Part shown: in pieces, positions 34,513 through 43,563 of the stretch
Numbering within the stretch: the first letter of the stretch is position 1
How the letters are laid out: each line of letters begins with the position of its first letter
Origin: Promicromonospora iranensis
Lineage (GTDB): Bacteria > Actinomycetota > Actinomycetes > Actinomycetales > Cellulomonadaceae
Direction: 5' to 3'
NCBI RefSeq assembly: GCF_028994775.1
Contig: NZ_JAJQMN010000008.1
Location: 1 to 64,000 of the forward strand
DNA: 64,000 nt
Made by a program: the position numbers and the translations under genes
Notes under the pieces: model-generated
The model's database searches: none
Seen by the model: the letters and a program-made list of their open reading frames with translations, nothing else
What the model was told of the DNA's origin: nothing

Positions 34513-36516
34513 GTGAACGACGAGACCACGAGCGAGGACAACGCGACAGACGTTCCGGTGCACGCCGTCCTCGGTGGCAGGTACGAGCTCGTCGACGTCC
34601 TGGGCACTGGGGCAACGTTCACCGTCTACGAGGCGCAGCGGATCGCGACCCCTCCGGTTCCGGAGCCCCCGGCGAGCGTCGACGGCGACACGGAGACCGC
34701 CGACGAGACCGCCGACGGGGCAGGCACGGACGAGGCCGACGCGAGCACGAGCGACGAGTCCGCGTCCGGCGAGAAGTCCGACGGCGATGACTCCGGCGCC
34801 GATGACTCCGACGACAAGGCGGCCGACGGCGACACGAGTGCCGCCGCGGACAACGACGCGGGTTCCGGCACGACGACGGACGCCGGTACGGACGCCGGTG
34901 CCGGGTCCGACGTCGACCCCGACGCGACGGCGGAGATCGCCGCACCCGAGGAGTCGGACGAGCCCGACCCCCTCGACCAGCCGCTGGTCGTCAAGGTGCT
35001 GCACCCCCACCTGGTCGACGACCAGAACGCCCGCGACTCCCTCCGCCGTGAGGTCGAGGCGTCGGCGCTGGTGGACCACCCGGGTGTCGTGAAGGTGCTG
35101 GACTCCGGCGAGGAGGACGTCGCAGGGGCGAACGTCCCCTGGACGGTCATGAACCGCATGCCCGGCATGTCGCTGTCCGACTTCGCGGGGGACCACGGCC
35201 TGCCCTGGCGCGACGCGCTGGTGATCATCGACGGGCTGCTGGAGGCGCTCGGGGCCGTGCACGCCGCGGGCCTGGTGCACCGCGACGTCGCACCGCGCAA
35301 CGTGATGGTCGACAAGCAGGCCGACGGCACGTTCGCCGTCGGGCTGCTGGACCTCGGGCTCACGCGACCCGCCGGCGGCGACGGCGACGGTGCGACCGTG
35401 GCCGGTTCGGTCATCGGGATGTCGCCCGAGCAGGCGCGCGGCAAGCCTCTCGACGCACGCAGCGACATCTATGCGGTCGGCGCGCTCGCGTACTACACGC
35501 TGACCGGGCACGCGCCGTACGAGCGGGCGCAGGCGGAGGACGTGCTGCGGGCGCACGTCAACGCGCCGGTGCCGGCGGCCTCGGCGCGCCGCGCGGCGGT
35601 CCCGGCGTCCGTGGACCGCCTCGTCTCGCGCGCGATGGCGAAGGACCCGGGCCGGCGGTTCCCCACGGCCGAGGCGATGCGCGCGACCGTGACGATCCTG
35701 CTCGGCGGCCCTGCCGGCCGGCTGGGCACCAGCGGCGAGACGATGCAGCTCGGTGTGGGCGCCGGTGGCACCGAGGTGATCGACCCGGTCGCCGGTGCGG
35801 GTGCCGGCTCGGGCACGATGAAGCTGGGCCAGGTCTCCGAGGGCAACGACCGCACCATGATGGTCGGAGCGGTGGGTGCCGCGGCAGTCGGTGCCGGCGT
35901 CGCGGGGGCGGCCGCCGCGGCCGCCGACGACGACGCGGCCGGCACGGAGCCGGTCACCGCTCCCGTACCGCCCCCTGTCGGTCCCCCGCCGATCGGGCCC
36001 TCCCCGGTGGAGGCGCCCGAGGAGGAGCGCAAGTGGTGGCACGCCCTGACGACCGGCCGCGGCCGCGTGGTCACGATCGTCGTGTTCGCGCTGCTCGTGT
36101 TCGGCGGCGCGGGCCTGGTGATCGCGAACCTCGTCAACGACCAGGGAACGCCGGTGGTCACGCCGACGGACAGCCCGTCGACGCGGGAACCCTCCCGTAC
36201 GCCTTCGTCCTCGCCCACCCCGAGCGAGACCGAAGAGTACGTGCCGCCGCCGGAGCCCGAGTTCACGCCGTCACCCACGCCGACGCCGACACCCACGCCG
36301 ACGCCGACGCCCAAACCGACGCCCACCCCGACGCCCACCCCGACGCCGACGCCCACCCCGACGCCCACGGACGAGCCGACCGACGAGCCGACCGACGAGC
36401 CCACGGACGAGCCCACGGACGAGCCGACCGGTGAGCCGGTCGAGCCGACGGGCGAGCCGACCGGAGGGGAAGCGGGCGGCGACCCGTCGGCGGGCCCTGC
36501 GGCGGGAGGCCGTTAG
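34513..36516 (+). CDS. Membrane Ser/Thr protein kinase with acidic N-lobe insertion
   Basis: A 667-residue Hanks-type kinase. The glycine loop LGTGATFTVYEA (residues 30-41) is separated from the VAIK-equivalent LVVKVL (Lys161) by about 110 acidic low-complexity residues; in normal kinases these strands are about 15 residues apart. The catalytic loop HRDVAPRN (257-264) has Asp259 and Asn264-equivalent but Ala where Lys is usual, and DFG is DLG (280-282). IGMSPEQARG and SDIYAVGALAYY are normal. A membrane helix (about 516-540) leads to a Thr-Pro repeat and a DEPT repeat outside the cell, with no PASTA domains. GTG start. Activity is uncertain. Confidence 0.88.
   Translation: MNDETTSEDNATDVPVHAVLGGRYELVDVLGTGATFTVYEAQRIATPPVPEPPASVDGDTETADETADGAGTDEADASTSDESASGEKSDGDDSGADDSDDKAADGDTSAAADNDAGSGTTTDAGTDAGAGSDVDPDATAEIAAPEESDEPDPLDQPLVVKVLHPHLVDDQNARDSLRREVEASALVDHPGVVKVLDSGEEDVAGANVPWTVMNRMPGMSLSDFAGDHGLPWRDALVIIDGLLEALGAVHAAGLVHRDVAPRNVMVDKQADGTFAVGLLDLGLTRPAGGDGDGATVAGSVIGMSPEQARGKPLDARSDIYAVGALAYYTLTGHAPYERAQAEDVLRAHVNAPVPAASARRAAVPASVDRLVSRAMAKDPGRRFPTAEAMRATVTILLGGPAGRLGTSGETMQLGVGAGGTEVIDPVAGAGAGSGTMKLGQVSEGNDRTMMVGAVGAAAVGAGVAGAAAAAADDDAAGTEPVTAPVPPPVGPPPIGPSPVEAPEEERKWWHALTTGRGRVVTIVVFALLVFGGAGLVIANLVNDQGTPVVTPTDSPSTREPSRTPSSSPTPSETEEYVPPPEPEFTPSPTPTPTPTPTPTPKPTPTPTPTPTPTPTPTPTDEPTDEPTDEPTDEPTDEPTGEPVEPTGEPTGGEAGGDPSAGPAAGGR
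36262..36441 (+). repeat. Coding minisatellite in the kinase extracellular tail
   Basis: Tandem 6- and 12-base units (ACGCCGACGCCC-like, then GACGAGCCGACC-like) encode a (Thr-Pro)n run and five or more Asp-Glu-Pro-Thr units. Such tracts are prone to length change by slippage. Confidence 0.9.
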
Positions 36517-36579
36517 GCCGCTGCCGGACGGCGCCGGACCTCAGGAGGGACGCCCGAGAGAGGCGCCCGACCAGGAGGG

Positions 36580-37191
36580 TCAGGCGATCCAGCCGCGCTC
36601 CCGGGCCACGGTCACGGCCGCCGTCCGGTCGGTGACGCCCAGCTTGGCGAACGCCCGGATGAGGTGCGTCTTGACCGTCGCCTCCGTGATGGACAGCTCC
36701 CGCCCGACCTCCGCGTTCGACCGGCCGAGCGCCACGAGCCCGAGCACCTCGGCCTCCCGGGCGGACGGACGCTCCGCGGCGGTGCGTACCGAGCTGACCA
36801 GCCGGGTCGCCACGCTCGGGGCCAGCACCGTCTCGCCGCGGGCCGCTGCCCGGACACCTGCGACCAGCGCGGCGCGGGGAGTGTCCTTGAGCAGGTATCC
36901 CGTCGCGCCGGCCTCGACGGCGCGCAGGATGTCGGCGTCGGTGTCGTAGGTCGTCAGCACCACCACCCGAGGCCCGGTACCCACGATGCCGGCGGTCGCC
37001 GCCACGCCGTCGAGCACCGGCATCCGCAGATCCATCAGCACGACGTCGGGCCGCAGCGACGCGGCCAGCGCCACGGCCTCCTGCCCGTCGGCGGCCTCGC
37101 CCACCACCTCGAGGTCGTCCTCCACGGTGAGCATGCCGGCAAGCCCCGACCGCACGACCGGATGGTCGTCCACCACCAGCACCCGGATCAT
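36580..37191 (-). CDS. LuxR/NarL-family response regulator
   Basis: A 203-residue response regulator. The receiver domain has RVLVVDDHPVVRSG (acidic pair), PDVVLMDLRMPVLDG (phospho-acceptor Asp), VVLTTYDTDADI and YLLKDTP. The LuxR-type helix-turn-helix (SAREAEVLGLVALGRSNAEV then KTHLIRAFAKLGVTDRTAAV) is at the C-terminus. Its start at 37191 overlaps the sensor kinase stop by four bases (ATGA), which fits co-translation. Together with the kinase it should regulate the ABC exporter genes encoded just upstream on the same strand. Confidence 0.96.
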   Translation of the reverse strand: MIRVLVVDDHPVVRSGLAGMLTVEDDLEVVGEAADGQEAVALAASLRPDVVLMDLRMPVLDGVAATAGIVGTGPRVVVLTTYDTDADILRAVEAGATGYLLKDTPRAALVAGVRAAARGETVLAPSVATRLVSSVRTAAERPSAREAEVLGLVALGRSNAEVGRELSITEATVKTHLIRAFAKLGVTDRTAAVTVARERGWIA

Positions 37192-38483
37192 CCGGCGACC
37201 TCCTGAGTTCCGTCGTGGGCCGCGGGCGCTCCGGCCTGCCCGCCGGCCTGCCCGCCGGCCTGCCCGTCGACCTGTCCGTCGACCGGCACCCGGGCGCACA
37301 GGGTGGTGCCGCCGTCGGCCCCCGGACCGACCACCAGCGTGCCACCTGCCGACCGCACCCGGTCCCGCATCCCCGCCAGCCCGAAGCCGTACGAGGCGTC
37401 CGCGCCGAGCCCGCGACCGTCGTCGGACACCGTGAGTGCCACCTCGCCCTCCGCCTGCCCCAGCCGCACGACGACGGACCGCGCCTGCGCATGCCGCCGC
37501 ACGTTCGCGAACGCCTCCTGGGCGGCCCGCAGCAGCACCACCTCCACCGTCGGCGACAACGCGCCGACCTGGTCCGTCTCGACGGTCATCGCGAGGCCGG
37601 TCTCCTCCGCGAACCGGCTCCCGAGCCGGCCCAGCGCCTGGGGGAGCGAGGCGTCCTGCAGCGCGACCGGCGCGAACGCCGCCACCAGGGCGCGGGCCTC
37701 GGCGAGGTTGTCGCGTGCGGTCTCCTCGACGACGTGCAGGCGCTCGCGCACGGCGGCGTCGTCCCCGACGTCGAGGGCCGCCGTCGCGGCCTGCGACTGC
37801 ATGACGACGCTCGTGAACCCCTGGGCGAGCGTGTCGTGGATCTCGCGGGCGAGGCGCTCCCGCTCGGCGAGGACCCCGGCCTCATGGTTGGTCGTCGCGA
37901 GCTGGGCCTGTGCGGCCTGCAGCTCGACCAGGAGGCGTGCATGCTCCGCGGCGCGTCTCATCGCGAGGTGGAACCAGAGCCCCAGCCCGATCGCGAACAC
38001 CAGGGTCGCCGCCATCTGCGGCGCCACCTCACGCATCACCTCCGGGGCGAAGTCGTACCCCGACGCCACCGCGACGGACACGACCACACCGAGCACCACG
38101 CAGCCGATCACCCCCTGCCGGATCGACTCCAGCAGCATCCACACCTGGCCGAACGCGATGAACAGCAGGAACTGCGCCACGTTGCCCTGCGCGACGGCCA
38201 CCCCCGTACCCACGACGAGCACCACCAGGTACGCCAGGGCTCGCCGCTGGTCGCGGCTCCGCGCCGCCTTCGCACCCCACAGCACGTACGCGACGACCAT
38301 CGCACCCAGCGCCGCGTATGCGATCGCGAGCTGCGAGCCCCGCATCCCCTCCAGCGCGAGGGCCACGGCGGTCAGGCCGACGATCACGCCGAACGCCGCG
38401 TCCCACCACCGCACCTGCTCGTCCCACCCCGCGTACACGCGGCTGATGGCGTGCTCGTCGGTCGTGGCCTCCTCAGCCGTCAT
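37188..38483 (-). CDS. Sensor histidine kinase (HisKA_3 / NarL-DesK type)
   Basis: A 431-residue membrane kinase. About six hydrophobic helices (residues 25-175) are followed by the HisKA_3 dimerisation motif LAREIHDTLAQGFTSVVMQS with phospho-acceptor His, and an HATPase domain (RAAQEAFANVRRHAQARSVV N-box, VSDDGRGLGADASYGFGLAG G-boxes). The end has a short repeated DGQVDGQAGGQAGGQAG tract coded by 12-base tandem repeats. The ATG at 38483 gives MTAEEATTDE and overlaps the permease gene by 11 bases. It lacks an extracytoplasmic sensor domain, so the signal is probably sensed in or near the membrane. Confidence 0.95.
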   Translation of the reverse strand: MTAEEATTDEHAISRVYAGWDEQVRWWDAAFGVIVGLTAVALALEGMRGSQLAIAYAALGAMVVAYVLWGAKAARSRDQRRALAYLVVLVVGTGVAVAQGNVAQFLLFIAFGQVWMLLESIRQGVIGCVVLGVVVSVAVASGYDFAPEVMREVAPQMAATLVFAIGLGLWFHLAMRRAAEHARLLVELQAAQAQLATTNHEAGVLAERERLAREIHDTLAQGFTSVVMQSQAATAALDVGDDAAVRERLHVVEETARDNLAEARALVAAFAPVALQDASLPQALGRLGSRFAEETGLAMTVETDQVGALSPTVEVVLLRAAQEAFANVRRHAQARSVVVRLGQAEGEVALTVSDDGRGLGADASYGFGLAGMRDRVRSAGGTLVVGPGADGGTTLCARVPVDGQVDGQAGGQAGGQAGAPAAHDGTQEVAG

Positions 38484-39363
38484 CGTGGCGCCGCCACCGG
38501 AACGTCCGAGCACCGACCACGAGCGCGACAACCAGCCATGCCGCCAGTACAGCAGCCGTCGCCCCGTGCTGCCAGGACCCGGCCGGCTCGGCGGCAGCGA
38601 AAGCGTCCGGAAGGAACACGGAACGCATCCCCTGCGCGATCCACTTGAGCGGGAACAGCGAGGACAGGTCGAGCATCCAGCCCGGGAGCTCCGTCACCGG
38701 GAAGAACACACCGGACGTGAACTGCAGCACCAGGACCGGCGTGACCACCACGGCGCTCGCGGACCGGCCGGAGCGCGGCACCGACGAGTACGCGACACCG
38801 CACACCGCGCCGGCCGCCGTGCCGAGCACGAACACCCACGCGAAGGTGACCCAGTGGCCGACATCGTCGGGCAGCGGGACGTCGAAGACGAGCGCGGCGA
38901 CCGCGAGCAGCAGCGCGGTCTGCGCCAGCACGGTGACCAGCGACAGGAACACCTTGCCCAGGAAGTACGACGTCGCCGGCAGTGGCGTGGCCCGGAGGCG
39001 CTTCAGCGTCCCGTCGTCGCGCTCGACCGCGATCGACAGGGCGAGCGTCTGGTAGGTGGAGAGCATGATGCCCGTCGCCACCATGCCGGGCAGGAAGTAC
39101 TGCGCGAAGCTGACCGGTACGCCGTTCGCGACGATCGGGTCGTCGTCGCCGAACACCGACGAGAAGATCGCGAGCATGAGGATCGGGTAGGCGAACCCGA
39201 AGACGACCGAGTCCCGCTCGCGGACGAACTGCAGCAGCTCGACGCCACCACGCACCAGTCCCAGGCGGAGTGTGCCGGGCAGCCGCTGGGCGCCGGTCGA
39301 CCGCCCGTCGAGACCTGCCCGTCGGTCGAGCTTGTCGAGCGCTGTTTCCTTCGTCGTGCTCAT
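38473..39363 (-). CDS. ABC-2 type transporter permease
   Basis: A 296-residue permease with six or seven hydrophobic helices of the ABC-2 (DrrB-like) type. QYFLPGMVATGIMLSTYQTL, GTLKRLRATPLPATSYFLGK and LQFTSGVFFPVTELPGWMLD are diagnostic. Its start at 39361-39363 overlaps the stop codon of the ATPase gene by one base (TGATG on the minus strand), and its end overlaps the sensor kinase start, so the four genes form a tight operon. Likely a lipid or drug exporter paired with the ATPase. Confidence 0.93.
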   Translation of the reverse strand: MSTTKETALDKLDRRAGLDGRSTGAQRLPGTLRLGLVRGGVELLQFVRERDSVVFGFAYPILMLAIFSSVFGDDDPIVANGVPVSFAQYFLPGMVATGIMLSTYQTLALSIAVERDDGTLKRLRATPLPATSYFLGKVFLSLVTVLAQTALLLAVAALVFDVPLPDDVGHWVTFAWVFVLGTAAGAVCGVAYSSVPRSGRSASAVVVTPVLVLQFTSGVFFPVTELPGWMLDLSSLFPLKWIAQGMRSVFLPDAFAAAEPAGSWQHGATAAVLAAWLVVALVVGARTFRWRRHDDG

Positions 39364-40283
39364 CACGCCGCCTTTCTGGTGCTGTCGTCGACGCCGTCGA
39401 CGTCGGTGGTGGAGGTCTCGCCGATCAGGGAGAGGTACACGTCCTCGAGCGTCGGGCGGGTCACGGACAGGCCGGGCACCTCGCCGTCCGGCCCGGCGCT
39501 CGCGATCAGCCGCGCGACGGCGGCGGTGGGCCGGTCCGTCCGCTCGGTGCGCCGGACGCCGCCGTCGTCCCACCCGACCACCGGGGTACGGGCCTCGCGG
39601 CCGCCCAGGGTCTCGGGCGTGCTCGACGCGACCACCACGCCGTCGCGCACGACGACCACCCGGTCGGCCAGCTGGGCCGCCTCGTCCAGGTAGTGGGTGG
39701 TCAGCAGGATCGTGGTGCCGTCGTCGCGCAGCGCGGTCACGAGGTCCCAGAAGGACCGGCGGGCCTGCGGGTCGAACCCGGTGGTGGGTTCGTCCAGGAA
39801 CAGCAGCTCGGGCCTGCCGACGATCCCGAGCGCCACGTCGAGCCGTCGCCGCTGCCCGCCGGACAGCCCGCGGGTCCGTGCCTTCGCCTTCTCCGCGAGC
39901 CCGACGGCCGCGATGACCTCCGCGGGGTCGCGAGCGTCGGGGTAGGACGCTGCTGCGGCCCGCACCTTCTCGAGGACCGTGAGCTCGCTCATGTCCCGGG
40001 AGTCCTGCATGACGACGCCGATGCGCGCCCGCCAGTCGCGGCCGGCGTGCCGGGGGTCCTCGCCGAGCACCGCGACCTCGCCGTCGTCCCGGTCGCGGAA
40101 GCCCTCGAGGATCTCGACGGTGGTGGTCTTGCCCGCTCCGTTGGGGCCGAGCACGGCCACGATCTCGCCGTGGGCGACGTCGAGGTCAAGACCTGCGACG
40201 GCGTTCTTGAAACCGGCGCGCGTACTGCCGTACCGCTTGCGGAGGCCGCGTACTCGAACGGCCAGGGGATCGGATGTCTGCAT
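39363..40283 (-). CDS. ABC transporter ATP-binding protein (DrrA-like)
   Basis: A 306-residue ABC ATPase, the first gene of the exporter/two-component operon. Walker A GPNGAGKTT is at about residues 44-52, the signature LSGGQRRRLDVALGIVGRPE, Walker B LLFLDEPTTGFDP and the switch His in ILLTTHYLDEA. The C-terminal extension of about 90 residues (TPVVGWDDGGVRRTERTDR) resembles that of daunorubicin-resistance ATPases. The family exports drugs or lipids. The substrate is unknown. Confidence 0.94.
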   Translation of the reverse strand: MQTSDPLAVRVRGLRKRYGSTRAGFKNAVAGLDLDVAHGEIVAVLGPNGAGKTTTVEILEGFRDRDDGEVAVLGEDPRHAGRDWRARIGVVMQDSRDMSELTVLEKVRAAAASYPDARDPAEVIAAVGLAEKAKARTRGLSGGQRRRLDVALGIVGRPELLFLDEPTTGFDPQARRSFWDLVTALRDDGTTILLTTHYLDEAAQLADRVVVVRDGVVVASSTPETLGGREARTPVVGWDDGGVRRTERTDRPTAAVARLIASAGPDGEVPGLSVTRPTLEDVYLSLIGETSTTDVDGVDDSTRKAA

Positions 40284-40411
40284 GCGTCGAGCATGCTCCT
40301 GTCGAGGTGCGCGGCGGGACGCCCGTTCGGCTGCACCTGCTGTCCACCGTTCGATGGACAGCGCTCACCGCCCGGGCCTGCCGGGACTGCGCCGGGGTCG
40401 CCCGGAACGAG

Positions 40412-40441
40412 TTCGACCTACAGCGCTGGGTACCGTACAGT
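40412..40441 (+). promoter_or_regulatory. Candidate promoter for tRNA-Trp/secE
   Basis: TTCGAC (40412-40417), an 18-base spacer and TACAGT (40436-40441). It lies 84 bases upstream of tRNA-Trp, with no better candidate nearer. Confidence 0.4.
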
Positions 40442-40525
40442 TGTGCCTCGGTGATCGATCCTCGCCCAATGTTGCGCGCCTCTCCAAGGGCTCGTGTCAA
40501 CACGTGACGAGGCATCGAAACACAA

Positions 40526-40598
40526 AGGGTAGTGGCGCAATTGGTAGCGCAGCGGTCTCCAAAACCGCAGGTTGCAGGTTCGAGTCCTGTCTACCCTG
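40526..40598 (+). tRNA. tRNA-Trp (CCA)
   Basis: A 73-base cloverleaf. Acceptor AGGGTAG pairs with CTACCCT (40591-40597), the anticodon loop CTCCAAA gives CCA, and the T-arm is GCAGGTTCGAGTCCTGT. The following bases CCA (40599-40601) are encoded. Its position directly before secE is conserved in actinobacteria. Confidence 0.97.
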
Positions 40599-40702
40599 CC
40601 AGCGTGAACCCCAGCGGGGCCGCGCGCAGCGGGCCCACGTGAGTGGACCTGGAATGCCAGTCCGCGCCGACCGGCGCGCCGGGCCACAGGAGTGGGGTAG
40701 CA

Positions 40703-40948
40703 GTGAGCGACACCGAGGTGATCCAGAGCGCCGCGGAGCGTCCGAACAAGGGCGGCGGCAACATCTTCGCCCGAATCGCGCTCTTCGTGCGCCAAGTGGT
40801 GGCCGAGCTCAAGAAGGTCGTCTCGCCGACGCGTTCCGAGCTCATGACGTACACGACCGTGGTGCTGGTCTTCCTGGTCGTCGTCATGTTCTTCGTGGTG
40901 GTGCTGGACTACGGGTTCGGCATGCTCGCCGGCTGGGTCTTCGCCTGA
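40703..40948 (+). CDS. secE: Preprotein translocase subunit SecE
   Basis: An 81-residue single-span subunit of the SecYEG channel. RIALFVRQVVAELKKVVSPT RSEL is the conserved cytoplasmic helix and hinge, and TTVVLVFLVVVMFFVVVLDY is the membrane helix. The GTG at 40703 follows AGGAGTGGGG and yields MSDTEVIQSA; longer in-frame starts lack conservation. It sits between tRNA-Trp and nusG as usual. Confidence 0.97.
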   Translation: MSDTEVIQSAAERPNKGGGNIFARIALFVRQVVAELKKVVSPTRSELMTYTTVVLVFLVVVMFFVVVLDYGFGMLAGWVFA

Positions 40949-41086
40949 TTCGGCTCTTCCGCGACAGCACGTCGACGCAGCCGTAGACGGCCCCGACCAC
41001 GGTCGGCGTCGGTCCGGGTGCGCCGGACAAGCAGATGGGGCACGCTGCGCAGTACTTCGCTGTGATCGTTCTCGCCTGTTGCTGAT

Positions 41087-41116
41087 TGTCCCTTCGCGGC
41101 ACTTTCGCGCGACAAT
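41087..41116 (+). promoter_or_regulatory. Candidate nusG promoter
   Basis: TTGTCC (41087-41092), an 18-base spacer and GACAAT (41111-41116). The same hexamers make the inverted repeat ATTGTC/GACAAT. It lies 80 bases upstream of nusG, in the 247-base gap after secE. Confidence 0.5.
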
Positions 41117-41195
41117 GGGCGAACACAGCTCGTAGAGGTACGCACACCCGTGCCGGGCGCAGCCCCGGCGCACGAAGAGAAAGCAGGTTCGTTTC

Positions 41196-42032
41196 GTGTC
41201 CCAGGACTCTCTGGACCAGACGGAGAACGTCTCGCCGTCCGACGGTGACGAGGCCGCCGTTGACGCGCCCCTGGACGCCGAGAACGTTGACGTGCCTGCG
41301 GACGCCGAGACTCCGGTCGACACCGACACCGACGCCGAGACCACGGACGAGAGCGAGGTCGAGGGCGAAGCCACCGACGAGCGCACCGTCGACGCCGACG
41401 GCGACGTCATCGTGGACGAGGTCGAGGAGTTCAAGCGAACCCTCCGCAGCCAGCCCGGTGACTGGTACGTCATCCACTCGTACGCCGGCTACGAGAAGCG
41501 CGTGAAGACCAACCTCGAGAACCGCATCCAGAGCCTGAACATGGAGGACTACATCTTCCAGGTCGAGGTTCCGATGGAAGAGGTCGCCGAGATCAAGAAC
41601 GCGCAGAAGAAGATCGTGAGCCGGGTGCGTATCCCCGGCTACGTCCTCGTGCGCATGGACCTGACCGACGAGTCGTGGGGCGCCGTGCGGCACACGCCGG
41701 GCGTCACGGGCTTCGTCGGGCACACGCACCAGCCGGTGCCGCTGAGCCTCGACGAGATCTTCTCGATGCTCGCGCCGTCGATGCTGCCGCAGCCCTCGCA
41801 GGGCGGCCAGCCTGCCGCCGCCGGTGGCGGCGCGACGACCGGTGGCAAGGCCCCGGTCCACGTGGACTTCGAGGTCGGCGAGTCGGTGACCGTGACCGAC
41901 GGTCCGTTCGACACGCTGCCCGCCTCGATCTCCGAGATCAACGTCGAGGCCCAGAAGCTCAAGGTCCTCGTTTCCATCTTCGGCCGGGAGACCCCGGTCG
42001 AGCTGGGGTTCAACCAGGTCGCCAAGATCTGA
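41196..42032 (+). CDS. nusG: Transcription termination/antitermination factor NusG
   Basis: A 277-residue NusG. An acidic extension of about 85 residues ([20 protein letters not shown]-like) precedes the NGN domain ([43 protein letters not shown]). A Gly/Ala-rich linker and the C-terminal KOW domain ([20 protein letters not shown]) follow. It binds RNA polymerase and modulates pausing and Rho action. The acidic extension is common in actinobacterial NusG. GTG start. Followed closely by rplK. Confidence 0.97.
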   Translation: MSQDSLDQTENVSPSDGDEAAVDAPLDAENVDVPADAETPVDTDTDAETTDESEVEGEATDERTVDADGDVIVDEVEEFKRTLRSQPGDWYVIHSYAGYEKRVKTNLENRIQSLNMEDYIFQVEVPMEEVAEIKNAQKKIVSRVRIPGYVLVRMDLTDESWGAVRHTPGVTGFVGHTHQPVPLSLDEIFSMLAPSMLPQPSQGGQPAAAGGGATTGGKAPVHVDFEVGESVTVTDGPFDTLPASISEINVEAQKLKVLVSIFGRETPVELGFNQVAKI

Positions 42033-42104
42033 GCAGTCGGCCCCAGCATTGCAACCGGGTCATCGCCCACGGCGTCGGCCCAACCGAACAGAAGGTAGAC
42101 AAGC

Positions 42105-42536
42105 ATGCCCCCGAAGAAGAAGGTCTCCGGCCTCATCAAGCTGCAGATCCAGGCCGGCGCAGCGACGCCGGCTCCGCCGATCGGCCCCGCACTGGGTCAG
42201 CACGGCGTGAACATCATGGAGTTCTGCAAGGCGTACAACGCGGCGACCGAGTCGCAGCGCGGCAACGTCATCCCGGTCGAGATCACGGTGTACGAGGACC
42301 GCTCGTTCACCTTCATCACGAAGACCCCGCCGGCCGCCGAGCTGATCAAGAAGGCCGCCGGCGTGCCCAAGGGCTCCGCGACGCCGCACACGGTCAAGGT
42401 CGCGTCGATCACCAAGGACCAGGTCCGCGAGATCGCCACGACCAAGCTGCCGGACCTCAACGCGAACGACCTCGAGGCCGCTTCGCTCATCATCGCGGGC
42501 ACCGCCCGCTCCATGGGCATCACCGTCTCGGAGTGA
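42105..42536 (+). CDS. rplK: 50S ribosomal protein L11
   Basis: A 143-residue L11, part of the GTPase-associated centre and the target region of thiostrepton. [40 protein letters not shown] and [20 protein letters not shown] are conserved. Length is standard. It follows nusG by 72 bases and is separated from rplA by 154 bases that hold a palindromic repeat. Confidence 0.99.
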   Translation: MPPKKKVSGLIKLQIQAGAATPAPPIGPALGQHGVNIMEFCKAYNAATESQRGNVIPVEITVYEDRSFTFITKTPPAAELIKKAAGVPKGSATPHTVKVASITKDQVREIATTKLPDLNANDLEAASLIIAGTARSMGITVSE

Positions 42537-42543
42537 TCCCGTT

Positions 42544-42597
42544 GTCGTGAGCGCGATCGTTGCGCCTGTACCGGGCGCGAGAGATCGCGCTCACGAC
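42544..42597. repeat. Long palindrome of the GTCGTGAGCG family, copy 2
   Basis: GTCGTGAGCGCGATC (42544-42558) and its exact complement (42583-42597), with an inner GCGCC/GGCGC stem. It shares the outer arm GTCGTGAGCG with the element at 15272-15330. It lies inside the rplK-rplA operon, 8 bases after the rplK stop codon, and could act as an attenuator or processing site. Confidence 0.75.
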
Positions 42598-42690
42598 GAA
42601 GCCCGACAGGGCAAGGTGACCGGCGGACGTCGTCGGGCACCAGCAGTGGCAGGGCCAACGGGCCCGCTACGACCACAAGGAGAGAGAAAC

Positions 42691-43407
42691 ATGGCAAAGC
42701 GCAGCAAGGCGTACCTCGCCGCCGCAGAGAAGATCGACAGCGACACGCTCTACGCGCCGCTGGACGCGATTCGTCTCGCCAAGGAGACCGCCACCGTCAA
42801 GTACGACGCGACCGTCGAGGTCGCGTTCCGGCTGAGCGTCGACCCGCGCAAGGCGGACCAGATGGTCCGCGGCACGGTCAACCTGCCGAACGGCACGGGT
42901 AAGACCGCCAAGGTCATCGTGTTCGCCAACGCCGCCAAGGCGGAGGAGGCCCGCGCGGCCGGTGCCGACGAGGTCGGTGGCGACGAGCTGATCGAGAAGG
43001 TGGCCGCCGGCTACACCGACTTCGACGCGGCAGTCGCCACGCCGGACCTCATGGGCAAGGTCGGTCGCCTCGGTAAGGTGCTGGGCCCCCGCGGTCTTAT
43101 GCCGAACCCGAAGACCGGCACCGTGACGATGGACGTGACCAAGGCTGTCACCGACATCAAGGGCGGCAAGATCGAGTTCCGCGTCGACAAGCACGCGAAC
43201 CTGCACTTCATCATCGGCAAGGCCTCCTTCTCGGAGGTCCAGCTGCTGGAGAACTACGCGGCCGCGCTCGACGAGGTTCTGCGCCTCAAGCCGTCGTCCT
43301 CGAAGGGTCGCTACATCAGCAAGGCGACCATGACCACGACGATGGGCCCCGGCATCCCGCTGGACCAGAGCAAGACCACCAAGCTCCTGGAAGACGTCTC
43401 GGCCTGA
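42691..43407 (+). CDS. rplA: 50S ribosomal protein L1
   Basis: A 238-residue L1, which forms the L1 stalk of the 50S subunit and often represses its own operon. [23 protein letters not shown] and [18 protein letters not shown] are conserved. AAGGAGAGAG precedes the ATG at 42691. A strong terminator follows the stop codon, ending the conserved rplK-rplA unit before the protease module. Confidence 0.99.
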   Translation: MAKRSKAYLAAAEKIDSDTLYAPLDAIRLAKETATVKYDATVEVAFRLSVDPRKADQMVRGTVNLPNGTGKTAKVIVFANAAKAEEARAAGADEVGGDELIEKVAAGYTDFDAAVATPDLMGKVGRLGKVLGPRGLMPNPKTGTVTMDVTKAVTDIKGGKIEFRVDKHANLHFIIGKASFSEVQLLENYAAALDEVLRLKPSSSKGRYISKATMTTTMGPGIPLDQSKTTKLLEDVSA

Positions 43408-43431
43408 ACCGAGCGCTCCTGAGCGCGAGAA

Positions 43432-43466
43432 GGCCCGCATCCCGACAAGGGGTGCGGGCCTTTTTG
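43432..43466 (+). terminator. Terminator after rplA
   Basis: GGCCCGCATCCC (43432-43443) pairs with GGGGTGCGGGCC (43449-43460) with one G-T pair, followed by TTTTTG. It insulates the ribosomal operon from the next genes. Confidence 0.9.
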
Positions 43467-43563
43467 ATTTGGGTTCAGCAGTATGTATCGAACCTGGTGT
43501 TCGCCCCTCTTGTCTGGTGAGCGGCATCGTGCCGACACGCGTCGAGGAGAGGGGGAGTGCCAG

